This document shows, piece after piece, positions 27,489-35,311 of a DNA stretch of 64,000 nt. The stretch spans positions 50,482 through 114,481 of the forward strand of contig NZ_JAUHTQ010000011.1 in assembly GCF_030418165.1 (NCBI RefSeq), read 5' to 3'. This DNA comes from Ureibacillus aquaedulcis (GTDB lineage: Bacteria > Bacillota > Bacilli > Bacillales_A > Planococcaceae). The position numbers and the translations under genes were made by a program. The notes under the pieces are model-generated. The model searched no databases and had not been told where the DNA came from. It saw only the letters and a program-made list of their open reading frames with translations. Numbering within the stretch: position 1 is the stretch's first letter; each line of letters begins with the position of its first letter.

Positions 27489-28469
27489 CTATTCTAGTAT
27501 AGTAGCCGTTCCGTTGGAGATTTCTTCGATATACTGATCAAGTGTATCCTGCTCTTCCGGTGATAGGTTAATTACCCGAATAGGTGCGATGGCAACTCCA
27601 TTTTCCTTTAAGCCAAGTTGTTTATTTTTTTCGCTGATTGAGCCTTTTTCAACTAATTCCTTTACCGTATCATAGATGGCTACATCCACCTGCTTTACCA
27701 TCGAAGACACAACGGACCCTTCCGCTAAATAAAACTGATCACTGTCTACACCAAAAGAATACGTGCCGGCCCTCTGTGATTCCAGAATAACTCCTACACC
27801 GGTAAACCCGGCTGCTGGGTAGATATAGTCCGCTCCTGCTGCAATCATTTCTTTGGCAATGCTTTCTCCCAACTTATCGTCACCAAAAGTTCCAGAATAG
27901 CTTGATAAAATTTTGGCATCCGGTTTCACTGCCTTAACTCCCGCCTCAAAGCCATCTTCAAATTTATGGATCAGTTCCACATCTTCCCCACCAACAAAGC
28001 CAACAACATTACTTTTCGTTTTCATACCTGCTACCAACCCAACTAAAAATGAGCCTTCATCTTCTTTAAAAGTGATATTATAAACATTCGGCAAATCCGA
28101 CTGGGAATCAATAATTAAGAAAGAGACCTCCGGATATTTCTTTGCAACCGTTTCTAATGCTTCTTGAATTGAGAAACCCAGTCCGATTATTAAATCGTTT
28201 CCTTGCTCGACTAGTTCTTCCAGCCCTTGTTCGTAGGTTCCCGTATCTTGCAGTTCACGATAATCAAAGGAAATTCCTAGATCATCCCGGGCTTGCTCTA
28301 GGCCTGAAAACCCCATATCAGAGAAGGATTGGTCTCCTAACCCAGCATCCGATAGCATAATTCCAACTTTAATACGATCTGTTTCTGTACTTTCTTCTTC
28401 TTTATTAGAGCAAGCAGAAAGAACTATCAAACAAATAGCGATAGTAAATAAAATGGCGTATTTTCTCAT
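27489..28469 (-). CDS. BMP-family substrate-binding lipoprotein
   Basis: A 326-residue lipoprotein with a type II signal peptide ending LIVLSACSN (cysteine at about residue 20). The mature part has BMP/Med/PnrA features: RIKVGIMLSDAGLGDQSFSDMGFSGL, then FKEDEGSFLVGLVAGMKTK and VGFVGGEDVELIHKFEDGFEAG. Members bind nucleosides or act as regulators (Med). No ABC permease or ATPase gene is next to it; instead a chemoreceptor gene follows with almost no gap. The ATG follows TAGGAGTT. Confidence 0.9.
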   Translation of the reverse strand: MRKYAILFTIAICLIVLSACSNKEEESTETDRIKVGIMLSDAGLGDQSFSDMGFSGLEQARDDLGISFDYRELQDTGTYEQGLEELVEQGNDLIIGLGFSIQEALETVAKKYPEVSFLIIDSQSDLPNVYNITFKEDEGSFLVGLVAGMKTKSNVVGFVGGEDVELIHKFEDGFEAGVKAVKPDAKILSSYSGTFGDDKLGESIAKEMIAAGADYIYPAAGFTGVGVILESQRAGTYSFGVDSDQFYLAEGSVVSSMVKQVDVAIYDTVKELVEKGSISEKNKQLGLKENGVAIAPIRVINLSPEEQDTLDQYIEEISNGTATILE

Positions 28470-28692
28470 TTAAATAACTCCTACTTATGTATATTTTATC
28501 GTCACAATATTGTCTGAAATATGCAAAAACAGTATATTTTTGATATTTTTCGCCTTTTTAGTTTACAACAAGGTATTTACTATGAAAATAGGTAATTCTC
28601 AAATTGGTGATAATTTTCTTCATTCGAGTGACACTTTTTATCGAATATGCAACAATAGGGAAAATAGTTAGTTTTAAAGGAGCAGTCTTATT

Positions 28693-29874
28693 ATGAGGGA
28701 ACTGTTATATTACCAAGATGTAATGATGCAACAATTTACGGCACAAGTTGTGCGTAAAGGTAAAGAAGATATGCGTCCATATGTTGTCCTATCAAATACA
28801 GCATTTTATCCAACTGGCGGAGGACAACCCCATGATACAGGAAAGATTAGTCATTTTGCGGTGGTGGATGTAGAAAAGGTAGACGATGAAATCCGGCATT
28901 ATATTGATGGAAACATCGATGCTCTTGAAGATGAAGTAAGGGGGCATATTGATTGGGCACGTCGTTTTGACCATATGCAGCAACATTGTGGCCAGCATAT
29001 TTTAACCGCGGCATTTGTGGAATTATTTGATATCCCTACAGTTAGCTTTCATTTAGGGACTGAGCTTGTCACGATTGATATCGCCACTGCCCAGATTACC
29101 AACGAACAACTAGCTCAAGTTGAAAAGCGTGCAAATGAAATTATATTAGAAAATCGACCGATTGAGACAAAGTGGATATCGAAAGAGGAATTATCTAGTT
29201 ATCCTTTACGGAAAGATGTTTCCGTCGATGAAGATATCCGTCTTGTGATTATCCCCCATTATGATTATAACGGGTGTGGCGGGACCCATCCCACTTCGAC
29301 TGGCCAAGTGAGTTCCATTAAAATAATGGGTACGGAAAAAATGAAAAATAATATTCGCGTTTCTTTTGTCTGTGGAAATCGAGTTTTACAACAACTGGCG
29401 ATGCGAAAAAGTGTTCTGTCAGACGTTGCCCGTCAATTGAGTGTACCTGAGGAATCTGCCGCTGAAGCATTACGCAAGGTGTTTAACGATACAAAAGCAA
29501 CAGAAAAGGCTCTAGAAGATGCAAAAAATCAATTGCTTGAGTATGAAGCAAAGGGGTTAATTGCAGCAAGTAGAGAAGGAGTAGTAGGTGCCTCTTTTGA
29601 AAACCGTTCTGTACAAGCGCTCCAAAAGCTTGGCCGAGCAGTGGTTTCTCAGCTTGACGAAGGGATTTGTCTCCTTGTCGCAGAAAATGAAGATAAAATT
29701 CAATTTATTGCTGCCCGTGGGAGTCAGGTCAACAAAAGTATGAAGGAAATCTCTGGGGCCATACTACCATTGATTAATGGAAAAGGTGGCGGAAATGATG
29801 CTTTCGTGCAAGGCGGCGGGGAAAAGCATCTTTCTGCTGCTGAGCTGTTGGAGGAAATGAAAAAGGTATTGTAG
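28693..29874 (+). CDS. AlaX-like alanyl-tRNA editing protein with DHHA1 domain
   Basis: A 393-residue homologue of the editing half of alanyl-tRNA synthetase (AlaX-L type) that would hydrolyse mischarged seryl- or glycyl-tRNA(Ala). The zinc-site motifs are HCGQHIL (about residues 97-103) and CGGTHPT (about residues 195-201). The C-terminal DHHA1 domain has NGKGGGNDAFVQGGG. It lacks the aminoacylation domain. The ATG follows AAAGGAGCAG. It is monocistronic, divergent from the BMP lipoprotein gene. Confidence 0.92.
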   Translation: MRELLYYQDVMMQQFTAQVVRKGKEDMRPYVVLSNTAFYPTGGGQPHDTGKISHFAVVDVEKVDDEIRHYIDGNIDALEDEVRGHIDWARRFDHMQQHCGQHILTAAFVELFDIPTVSFHLGTELVTIDIATAQITNEQLAQVEKRANEIILENRPIETKWISKEELSSYPLRKDVSVDEDIRLVIIPHYDYNGCGGTHPTSTGQVSSIKIMGTEKMKNNIRVSFVCGNRVLQQLAMRKSVLSDVARQLSVPEESAAEALRKVFNDTKATEKALEDAKNQLLEYEAKGLIAASREGVVGASFENRSVQALQKLGRAVVSQLDEGICLLVAENEDKIQFIAARGSQVNKSMKEISGAILPLINGKGGGNDAFVQGGGEKHLSAAELLEEMKKVL

Positions 29875-29884
29875 CTGTTTTTGG

Positions 29885-30035
29885 ATTTGAGGGGATTCTG
29901 CGTGAAAGTGGCTGGATTTTGCAAAGTGGCTAGATTATCGGTGAAAGCGGCTAGATTTTGCACAAAACTGGCTAGATTACCGATGAAAGCGGCTAGATTC
30001 TGCACAAAAGTGGCTAGATTACCGATAAAAGCGGC
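29885..30035. repeat. Tandem array with 21/42-bp period
   Basis: Alternating 21-bp units GCTAGATTNTGCACAAAANTG and GCTAGATTACCGATGAAAGCG repeat about three times each between the AlaX-like gene and the convergent acetyltransferase gene. A short open frame runs through it only because 21 is a multiple of three; it has no ribosome site typical of a gene and no known domain. The sequence differs from the 52-bp arrays. Confidence 0.85.
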
Positions 30036-30078
30036 AGATATGAGTACTCCGTTGCTACATTCCGCCCGCCAAGCAAGA

Positions 30079-30110
30079 AAAAGAGCAAGCTTCCTTTTAG
30101 CTTGCTCTTA
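30079..30110 (-). terminator. Terminator of the acetyltransferase gene
   Basis: On the minus strand AAGAGCAAGC and GCTTGCTCTT flank a nine-base loop and are followed by TTTC. The stem begins at the stop codon of the upstream gene. Confidence 0.82.
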
Positions 30111-30647
30111 CTCCCACTCTTCTCTTAACATGCCATAAACGACATGGTCCACATAATGGTCATACAGCCATTCGGCGCTTCGGATGGTTCCTTCTTCTTT
30201 AAAACCTAGTCTTATCGGGATATTACGGCTTTTGGTATTTTCTTTTGCGACGTGGATTTCTACTTTATTTAACCCATATTCTTCAAAAGCTATCATGGTA
30301 ATGGCTTTGGCTGCTCTTGTCATGATTCCTTTGCCTTGAAACGATTCATCCAGCATGTAGCCCACATAGGCGGTTTTATTGGCTTTATTGATTTTGTTAA
30401 AACCGATTTTCCCAACGATCTTACCTTTATAGACAATGGCTGTATCCAATCCTTCATTTGATAAAAACAAGATTAAATTGTTTTTGATATTGATCAACGT
30501 ATCTTGAACTTTCGTTGAATGATCCAGCCAACCCAACCACTCTCGTAGATGGGTACGAGAAGCCTCAATCATTTGAAAGATTTCTTCTGCATCTCTTTCC
30601 GTCACAAGTCTCAAACTGATTTCTTCATCCACCGGATAAGCAAACAC
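30108..30647 (-). CDS. GNAT acetyltransferase, RimJ/RimL type
   Basis: A 179-residue acetyltransferase of the RimL group, which modifies ribosomal-protein or other N-termini or small molecules. The typical order is seen: SLRLVTERDAEEIFQMI near the start, GKIGFNKINKANKTAYVGYMLDESFQGKG (shown in part; motif A with QGKG at about residues 109-112) and NKVEIHVAKENTKSRNI near motif B. Likely start is GTG at 30647, seven bases behind AGGGGATGG; a TTG precedes it. Substrate unknown. Confidence 0.88.
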   Translation of the reverse strand: MFAYPVDEEISLRLVTERDAEEIFQMIEASRTHLREWLGWLDHSTKVQDTLINIKNNLILFLSNEGLDTAIVYKGKIVGKIGFNKINKANKTAYVGYMLDESFQGKGIMTRAAKAITMIAFEEYGLNKVEIHVAKENTKSRNIPIRLGFKEEGTIRSAEWLYDHYVDHVVYGMLREEWE

Positions 30648-30670
30648 CAAACCATCCCCTATTCCTATTA

Positions 30671-31486
30671 TTATTTTGTTTTTAGCTCGACCACAACAAT
30701 CTGCGGTAGATTAAATATCCTGAAAGGTACCCCGCTATTTCCTAACCCTCGACTAACATTCATGGTTGTTTCCCCATCTTCGAAAGTCCCGGCAGTATAT
30801 TTCGGCAAAAATCCTTGTCCGGGTGCCACAAGCCCTCCAACAAATGGTAACCGAATCTGACCGCCATGTGCATGGCCAGAGAATACAAGATTGATATTAT
30901 TTGCAACATACGTATTAAATTTCTCAGGTCGGTGGGCTAAAAGTACTGTTAGATTCTCCTGGTTCACATCCGTCATGGCCGTTCTTAACATATCCTGTGT
31001 TTCATGGCCATTAAGAGGGTCTTCAATTCCAATAATTGATATTTGTTCCCCTTCTCGCTCTATGGTTGTTGACGTATTCGGCATGACATGAACACCGATT
31101 GCCGTCAATGCATCATAAATCTCCTGAACTTTGTTGGTGGCCACCTCGTGATTTCCAATCACATAGTAGACATCTGCCATTTTCACAAATTCTCGTACTG
31201 CCTGTAGACTCCGTTCCAGATTAAACCGATTGCTGTCAATGACATCCCCCGTAATGAAAATTACGTCCGGGTCAGTTGCAGCTACTTTTTTGATGAGTTT
31301 TTCTTGATGCCCGCCGAACAAAGCGTCATGTAAATCTGAAACCTGGGTAATTCGAAAGCCATCAAAGCTTTCAGGGACCTTCTCCGATTCATAAACATGC
31401 TCAGATGTAATGAGCCAATGATTATTTATATATAAAAATAGGTAGATTGCTATTATAAAAAGGATCAATTTAAACAGTTTTTTCAA
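30671..31486 (-). CDS. Membrane-anchored metallophosphoesterase (YkuE/YpbG-like)
   Basis: A 271-residue calcineurin-type phosphoesterase with an N-terminal membrane anchor (about residues 3-20). Metal-binding motifs in order are DLHDALFGG, GDVIDSN, GNHEV, HRPE and SGHAHGGQ. Length and layout match YkuE-like proteins. The likely start is TTG at 31486 behind GAGCGAG. It lies 20 bp upstream of the acetyltransferase gene and probably shares its transcript. The extracytoplasmic or cytoplasmic substrate is unknown. Confidence 0.88.
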   Translation of the reverse strand: MKKLFKLILFIIAIYLFLYINNHWLITSEHVYESEKVPESFDGFRITQVSDLHDALFGGHQEKLIKKVAATDPDVIFITGDVIDSNRFNLERSLQAVREFVKMADVYYVIGNHEVATNKVQEIYDALTAIGVHVMPNTSTTIEREGEQISIIGIEDPLNGHETQDMLRTAMTDVNQENLTVLLAHRPEKFNTYVANNINLVFSGHAHGGQIRLPFVGGLVAPGQGFLPKYTAGTFEDGETTMNVSRGLGNSGVPFRIFNLPQIVVVELKTK

Positions 31487-31571
31487 AGCACTCGCTCAAT
31501 TCATTTAAAGATTATGGGTAGAACCGAAGCTCACCCTCATCAATAATAGTAACATGGTTTGGTACATTCAA

Positions 31572-31636
31572 GTGCAGAAACGTAGAACCTGTTACAGAAT
31601 TGTTAACTAAGTAATTAGTTAACACAGGTGTTTGCA
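31572..31636. repeat. Long imperfect inverted repeat
   Basis: GTGCA-(G)-AAAC...ACCTGT on the left matches ACAGGTGTTTGCAC on the right, and the centre holds GTTAACTAA-GTAA-TTAGTTAAC (31602-31623). The whole forms a 65-base hairpin-capable element without a T-run, immediately left of the DnaA-box cluster. Confidence 0.7.
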
Positions 31637-31719
31637 CATTTACCTGCATTGTTGAATTTAGTTTTTATAAGACGTAACTATTTGTGCAGTATTTCTGCTC
31701 TTATGAATAAATAATAATT

Positions 31720-31866
31720 TTATCCACCACATCTCAAAAATCTTATCCACAATCCTGCAGCGGTTTATCCACTTTCAGACTTTCTCCACAGCTTTATCCC
31801 AAGAAGCGCTACTTGTCCACACCAATTTTTTGATTTCACCCCAAAAGACTCAAAAAATTATCCACA
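31720..31866 (+). other. DnaA-box cluster
   Basis: Six near-consensus DnaA boxes (TTATNCACA) lie in the same orientation within 147 bp: TTATCCACC (31720), TTATCCACA (31743, exact), TTATCCACT (31765), TTCTCCACA (31782), TTGTCCACA (31813) and TTATCCACA (31858, exact); a poorer TTATCCCAA is at 31794. No dnaA, dnaN or other origin gene is nearby, so this looks like a non-origin DnaA-binding cluster of the kind known in B. subtilis, which limits replication initiation. Confidence 0.8.
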
Positions 31867-31908
31867 AACAAAAAAACATCCACTTCTTAAAATAAAAGTG
31901 AATGTTCT
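31867..31908 (-). terminator. Terminator of the mrp operon
   Basis: On the minus strand ACATTCACTT and AAGTGGATGT (one G-T pair) flank a ten-base loop and run into seven T residues. Confidence 0.85.
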
Positions 31909-31921
31909 TTCTTGTGCATAA

Positions 31922-32329
31922 CTATTGTTTCTCGGGTTCTTCCTTGGTCATTGCTTCTGTTGTCACAGCCGCTATGTCTCCGTCGAATAGGACAGCCTTC
32001 AACTCATCCTCACCCGAGTTTTCCGCCAACGGTACTCGGGAGCGATATGCAGCACGACATACAAGATGTCCGGCAACAGGTGCCGTGATAAAGACAAAAA
32101 TAATTCCCAATATGAGTCGGATGCTTACATATCCGTCATGGCTCCAAAAATAGATAAACGCACCTAATAAACAGGACAAAACGGCCAATGTGGAGCTTTT
32201 CGTTGCCGCATGTGACCTTGTATATACATCTGGCAATTTAATAAGTCCAAATGCACTGATTACGCTAATGATGGAGCCAAACAGCACCAGCAACACCGCT
32301 GCCCACTCAAGAATCTCCTTTACGGTCAA
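31922..32329 (-). CDS. mrpG: Na+/H+ antiporter subunit MrpG
   Basis: A 135-residue subunit of the Mrp cation/proton antiporter (PhaG/MnhG family) with three helices; the family sequence GLIKLPDVYTRSHAATKSSTL (about residues 28-48) is clear. The frame opens at a TTG (32347), but GAGAGGGGGG precedes TTG 32329, which is the likely start and overlaps mrpF by 23 bp. The C-terminal tail is hydrophilic and acidic. It is the last gene of a seven-gene operon. Confidence 0.95.
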   Translation of the reverse strand: MTVKEILEWAAVLLVLFGSIISVISAFGLIKLPDVYTRSHAATKSSTLAVLSCLLGAFIYFWSHDGYVSIRLILGIIFVFITAPVAGHLVCRAAYRSRVPLAENSGEDELKAVLFDGDIAAVTTEAMTKEEPEKQ

Positions 32330-32591
32330 CGATAACCCCCCTCTCAATATACTTTGAAAAGGCGATTGTACCGATAAAGGCCAATATCCCCAAAATTAAT
32401 ATAGCCTCCAAAAACGCTTTTGTTGATAAAACAATGGAAACAACCGCAATTGCGGAAATTAAGTTAACTCCGATGGTATCCAATGCAATTGCACGATCCG
32501 GCATAGAAGGTCCGACAATTACTCGATATAGCAGCAAAGCAATGGCAATCATAAAAAACGTCAGTGCCAATAATAAGATCGTTTCTTTCAT
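32307..32591 (-). CDS. mrpF: Na+/H+ antiporter subunit MrpF
   Basis: A 94-residue three-helix subunit of the Mrp complex. GPSMPDRAIALDTIGVN (about residues 27-43) is the family signature. Its ATG overlaps the mrpE stop as ATGA, behind GGAGGTGGCC. MrpF is needed for assembly of the antiporter with MrpE and MrpG. Confidence 0.96.
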   Translation of the reverse strand: MKETILLLALTFFMIAIALLLYRVIVGPSMPDRAIALDTIGVNLISAIAVVSIVLSTKAFLEAILILGILAFIGTIAFSKYIERGVIVDRKGDS

Positions 32592-33073
32592 CTATCGGCC
32601 ACCTCCAAAATAGCTTTTTCAAATTTACCCATCGACCGGATAATCGATTCTTTTGACTCCTCCAGATCCATTGCGTGTATATAGAAAACGTCTCCGCTTT
32701 CAGATACTTCCATTACCACGGAACCCGGTGTCAGCGTTAAAAGTAATGCTAAAGCGGTAACCTCCCACTCTCCCTTTAAGCTCGTTTTATAAGTAAAGAT
32801 ACCAGGTGTGATTTGAAGGTTTGGCGTCAACACTTGTTTAATAACCATGTAGCTGGACGATAAAAGCTCTCTTATAAATAACAGGATAAGATATAAAATT
32901 TTCATTACTTTTCGCAGATAAAATTGAGTGCCGAAGAAGCGATGCATTATATACAGGATTCCAATTCCTACAACGAATCCGGTAAAGAATGTTGTTAATT
33001 GCGGTACTGGTTCATCCACTAAGAGCAGCCACAAAAGTGCAAGAAATAGATTCAAAAGAAACTGTGCGAACAT
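32588..33073 (-). CDS. mrpE: Na+/H+ antiporter subunit MrpE
   Basis: A 161-residue MnhE/MrpE subunit with two or three helices at the N-terminus and a cytoplasmic C-terminal part; LTLTPGSVVMEVSESGDVFYIHAMD is visible (in part) in the conserved C-terminal half. The ATG follows AAAGGGGTGAG four bases after the mrpD stop. Confidence 0.95.
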   Translation of the reverse strand: MFAQFLLNLFLALLWLLLVDEPVPQLTTFFTGFVVGIGILYIMHRFFGTQFYLRKVMKILYLILLFIRELLSSSYMVIKQVLTPNLQITPGIFTYKTSLKGEWEVTALALLLTLTPGSVVMEVSESGDVFYIHAMDLEESKESIIRSMGKFEKAILEVADR

Positions 33074-33077
33074 ATAC

Positions 33078-34556
33078 TCACCCCTTTAAAACGGCATCAA
33101 TATAGATTGATGGATTCATTAGTGTATTAGCTGCATCCTTTACATAAACGGCAAGAGATTCTGCTCCAACTCCTACGGAAACGATTGATAGGGCTAGTAA
33201 AACAAAGGCTAAGTACGCCCCTTTAGGAATTGGCTTCCGAAAATCATAACTAATCGTTGTTTCTCCAAAGAAGGACGCCAGGAAAATTCTTAATAGCGAA
33301 TATAGAACGATGATGCTTGAAGCAAAGCCCAGTGCAAGTAATACATAGGAACCTGACTCTATTGCTCCCTGTCCGATTAGCACTTTGCCCATAAATCCAC
33401 TAAGCGGCGGGATTCCTGCCAGGGCTAGCATAACCAGGAAATATATCCAGCCGAATAAAGGATAGTTCTGGATTATTCCACTCATTTTCTTAACAACAGA
33501 CTCGCCACTGACATAGAACACCATACCGACTAATAAAAATAATAGAGCTTTTGCCAGCATGTCGTGAATTAAATAATAGATTGCCCCTGTCAAAGCAGTC
33601 TCCGTCCCCACGGCTAAACCGATTAGAATAAAACCCACACCGATAATGACGTTATATGTAGCAATCGTATAAATATCCCGACCCGATAGAGCACCCATAC
33701 AACCAGCAATTAATGTGATACCAGCCATAACACCAATAATCGTATGTGTCACATCCTGATTCAGCGGGAACATCAAGGTAAAAGTACGAATAAGCGCATA
33801 GATTCCTACCTTTGTTAATAATGACGCAAATAAAGCCTGTACTACTGTTGGAGGAACACTATATGATCCTGGCAGCCAGAAGAATAATAGCAGCCCTGCT
33901 TTTAAACTGAAGACGATTAAAAACAATATGGCGACGGTTGTCAGTAGCGGATCTTGCCCTGCTTCAGCCACCCGCACAGCAATATGTGCCATATTTAATG
34001 TCTTGACAGTGCCGTATAAAAAGGCAAGAGCAATCAAGAACATCCAAGAGGCCACCACATTAATGAGCACATACTTTAGTGATTCCCGCAGCTGCCTCTT
34101 TTTCCCCCCTAGAGCTACCAAAACATACGAAGCTAGCAGCATTACTTCGAAACAAACAAATAGATTAAAAATATCACCAGTTAAAAATGATCCATTCACA
34201 CCTGCTATTAAAAATAGAACAAATGGATAAAAGAACATTTTTTCGTGTCGACTTCCTATTGTTGAGAACGCATATAGTAAACAAAAAGATGTGATGATGC
34301 TGGCCGTTAAAACTAAGAGGATGGAAAACGAATCTCCTACAAAAAGAATTCCAAACGGGGGCAGCCATCCACTGAAATCCAATCGCATAATTCCTTCTGT
34401 TTGGACCATATTCAGCAATAGAGCCGAGATGATTGTTATAAAAATCATTGTAATAAGACTAATGATGCGTTGCAGGACAATCTGTTCACGCAAAAAAACG
34501 AGAATGACCGCAGTAATGATCGGGATAATCAATGGTAAAACGAGTAGATTATTCAT
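33078..34556 (-). CDS. mrpD: Na+/H+ antiporter subunit MrpD
   Basis: A 492-residue homologue of complex I antiporter-like subunits (NuoN/NuoM type) with about 14 helices, part of the proton-translocating core. Family landmarks are SGDIFNLFVCFEVMLLASYVLVALG (in part), a lysine-containing helix VFSLKAGLLLFFWLPGSY and LIHDMLAKALLFLLVG. It overlaps mrpC by 8 bp, and its ATG follows GAGGGGAATG. Confidence 0.97.
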   Translation of the reverse strand: MNNLLVLPLIIPIITAVILVFLREQIVLQRIISLITMIFITIISALLLNMVQTEGIMRLDFSGWLPPFGILFVGDSFSILLVLTASIITSFCLLYAFSTIGSRHEKMFFYPFVLFLIAGVNGSFLTGDIFNLFVCFEVMLLASYVLVALGGKKRQLRESLKYVLINVVASWMFLIALAFLYGTVKTLNMAHIAVRVAEAGQDPLLTTVAILFLIVFSLKAGLLLFFWLPGSYSVPPTVVQALFASLLTKVGIYALIRTFTLMFPLNQDVTHTIIGVMAGITLIAGCMGALSGRDIYTIATYNVIIGVGFILIGLAVGTETALTGAIYYLIHDMLAKALLFLLVGMVFYVSGESVVKKMSGIIQNYPLFGWIYFLVMLALAGIPPLSGFMGKVLIGQGAIESGSYVLLALGFASSIIVLYSLLRIFLASFFGETTISYDFRKPIPKGAYLAFVLLALSIVSVGVGAESLAVYVKDAANTLMNPSIYIDAVLKG

Positions 34557-34887
34557 CAGACATTCCCCTCAATTCCTGTAAATCGTCAGAACCGTTCGTT
34601 TTGTATGTTCGATACGCCAAAACGAGTAGAAATGCTGTTGTAGCAAAGCTAATTACAATGGCAGTTAGTATCAACGCCTGTGGCAAAGCATCGGTAAATG
34701 GTCCTTTTGATTGACTAAGTAGCGGGACATCGCCTTTTTTCAGCCCACCCATGGTTAAAATCAGCAAGTGAACAGCGTGGGATAATATGGCTGTCCCTAA
34801 AATAACGCGTATAATATTACGAGAGAGGACTAAATAGATGCCGACTGCAACGAGAACACCGATTAATATCATCATTAACGATTCCAT
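34549..34887 (-). CDS. mrpC: Na+/H+ antiporter subunit MrpC
   Basis: A 112-residue NuoK-like subunit with three helices; GIYLVLSRNIIRVILGTAI and HAVHLLILTMGG are diagnostic. The frame opens at a GTG (34902), but GTGAGGATG is the ribosome site for ATG 34887, one base after the mrpB stop. Confidence 0.95.
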   Translation of the reverse strand: MESLMMILIGVLVAVGIYLVLSRNIIRVILGTAILSHAVHLLILTMGGLKKGDVPLLSQSKGPFTDALPQALILTAIVISFATTAFLLVLAYRTYKTNGSDDLQELRGMSDE

Positions 34888-34888
34888 A

Positions 34889-35311
34889 CTATTCATCCTC
34901 ACTTATACTCAAGATTATTGTTACAAGCGTGCCGATTACGGTTAATGCAACGCCCGCTTCAAAAATAGTTACGGTTGTTAAATGCTTTTCCCCTAAAACA
35001 GGAAAGGTATAGTAGACATCGGTTTGCGATAAAAACGGAGCATCGAAAAAAATTGCCCCTATCGCAGAACCTGTCGCTAAAAGAACACCAAACCCAGCAA
35101 CCTTTTTAAAGTCAAAAGGCATTCTCTTATGAACTGTTTCCAAATCATAAGTAATGTAAAGGAGAACAATTCCCGAACCCAGGACAAGTCCTCCTATAAA
35201 ACCGCCGCCTGGTGCATTATGTCCCGAGAAGAAGAGGTAAACACCGAGAGTTAGAATAATGAACACCACACCTCTAACAACGGTTCTTAAAATAACATCA
35301 TTTATCTTCAT
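34889..35311 (-). CDS. mrpB: Na+/H+ antiporter subunit MrpB
   Basis: A 140-residue MnhB-type subunit with four helices. SGHNAPGGGFIGGLVLGSGIVLLYI (in part, about residues 29-53) is the family core, with FEAGVALTVIGTLV near the C-terminus. It overlaps the mrpA stop by four bases, ATGA. Confidence 0.97.
   Translation of the reverse strand: MKINDVILRTVVRGVVFIILTLGVYLFFSGHNAPGGGFIGGLVLGSGIVLLYITYDLETVHKRMPFDFKKVAGFGVLLATGSAIGAIFFDAPFLSQTDVYYTFPVLGEKHLTTVTIFEAGVALTVIGTLVTIILSISEDE

Noticed and set aside
29881..30138. Open frame of about 85 codons with a repeating ARFCTKxARLPxKA pattern
   Set aside because: The pattern is only the translation of a 21-bp tandem repeat; no gene-like start or family.
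31572..31866. Chromosomal replication origin
   Set aside because: DnaA boxes are present, but dnaA, dnaN, recF, rpmH and an AT-rich unwinding tract with DnaA-trio are not seen.
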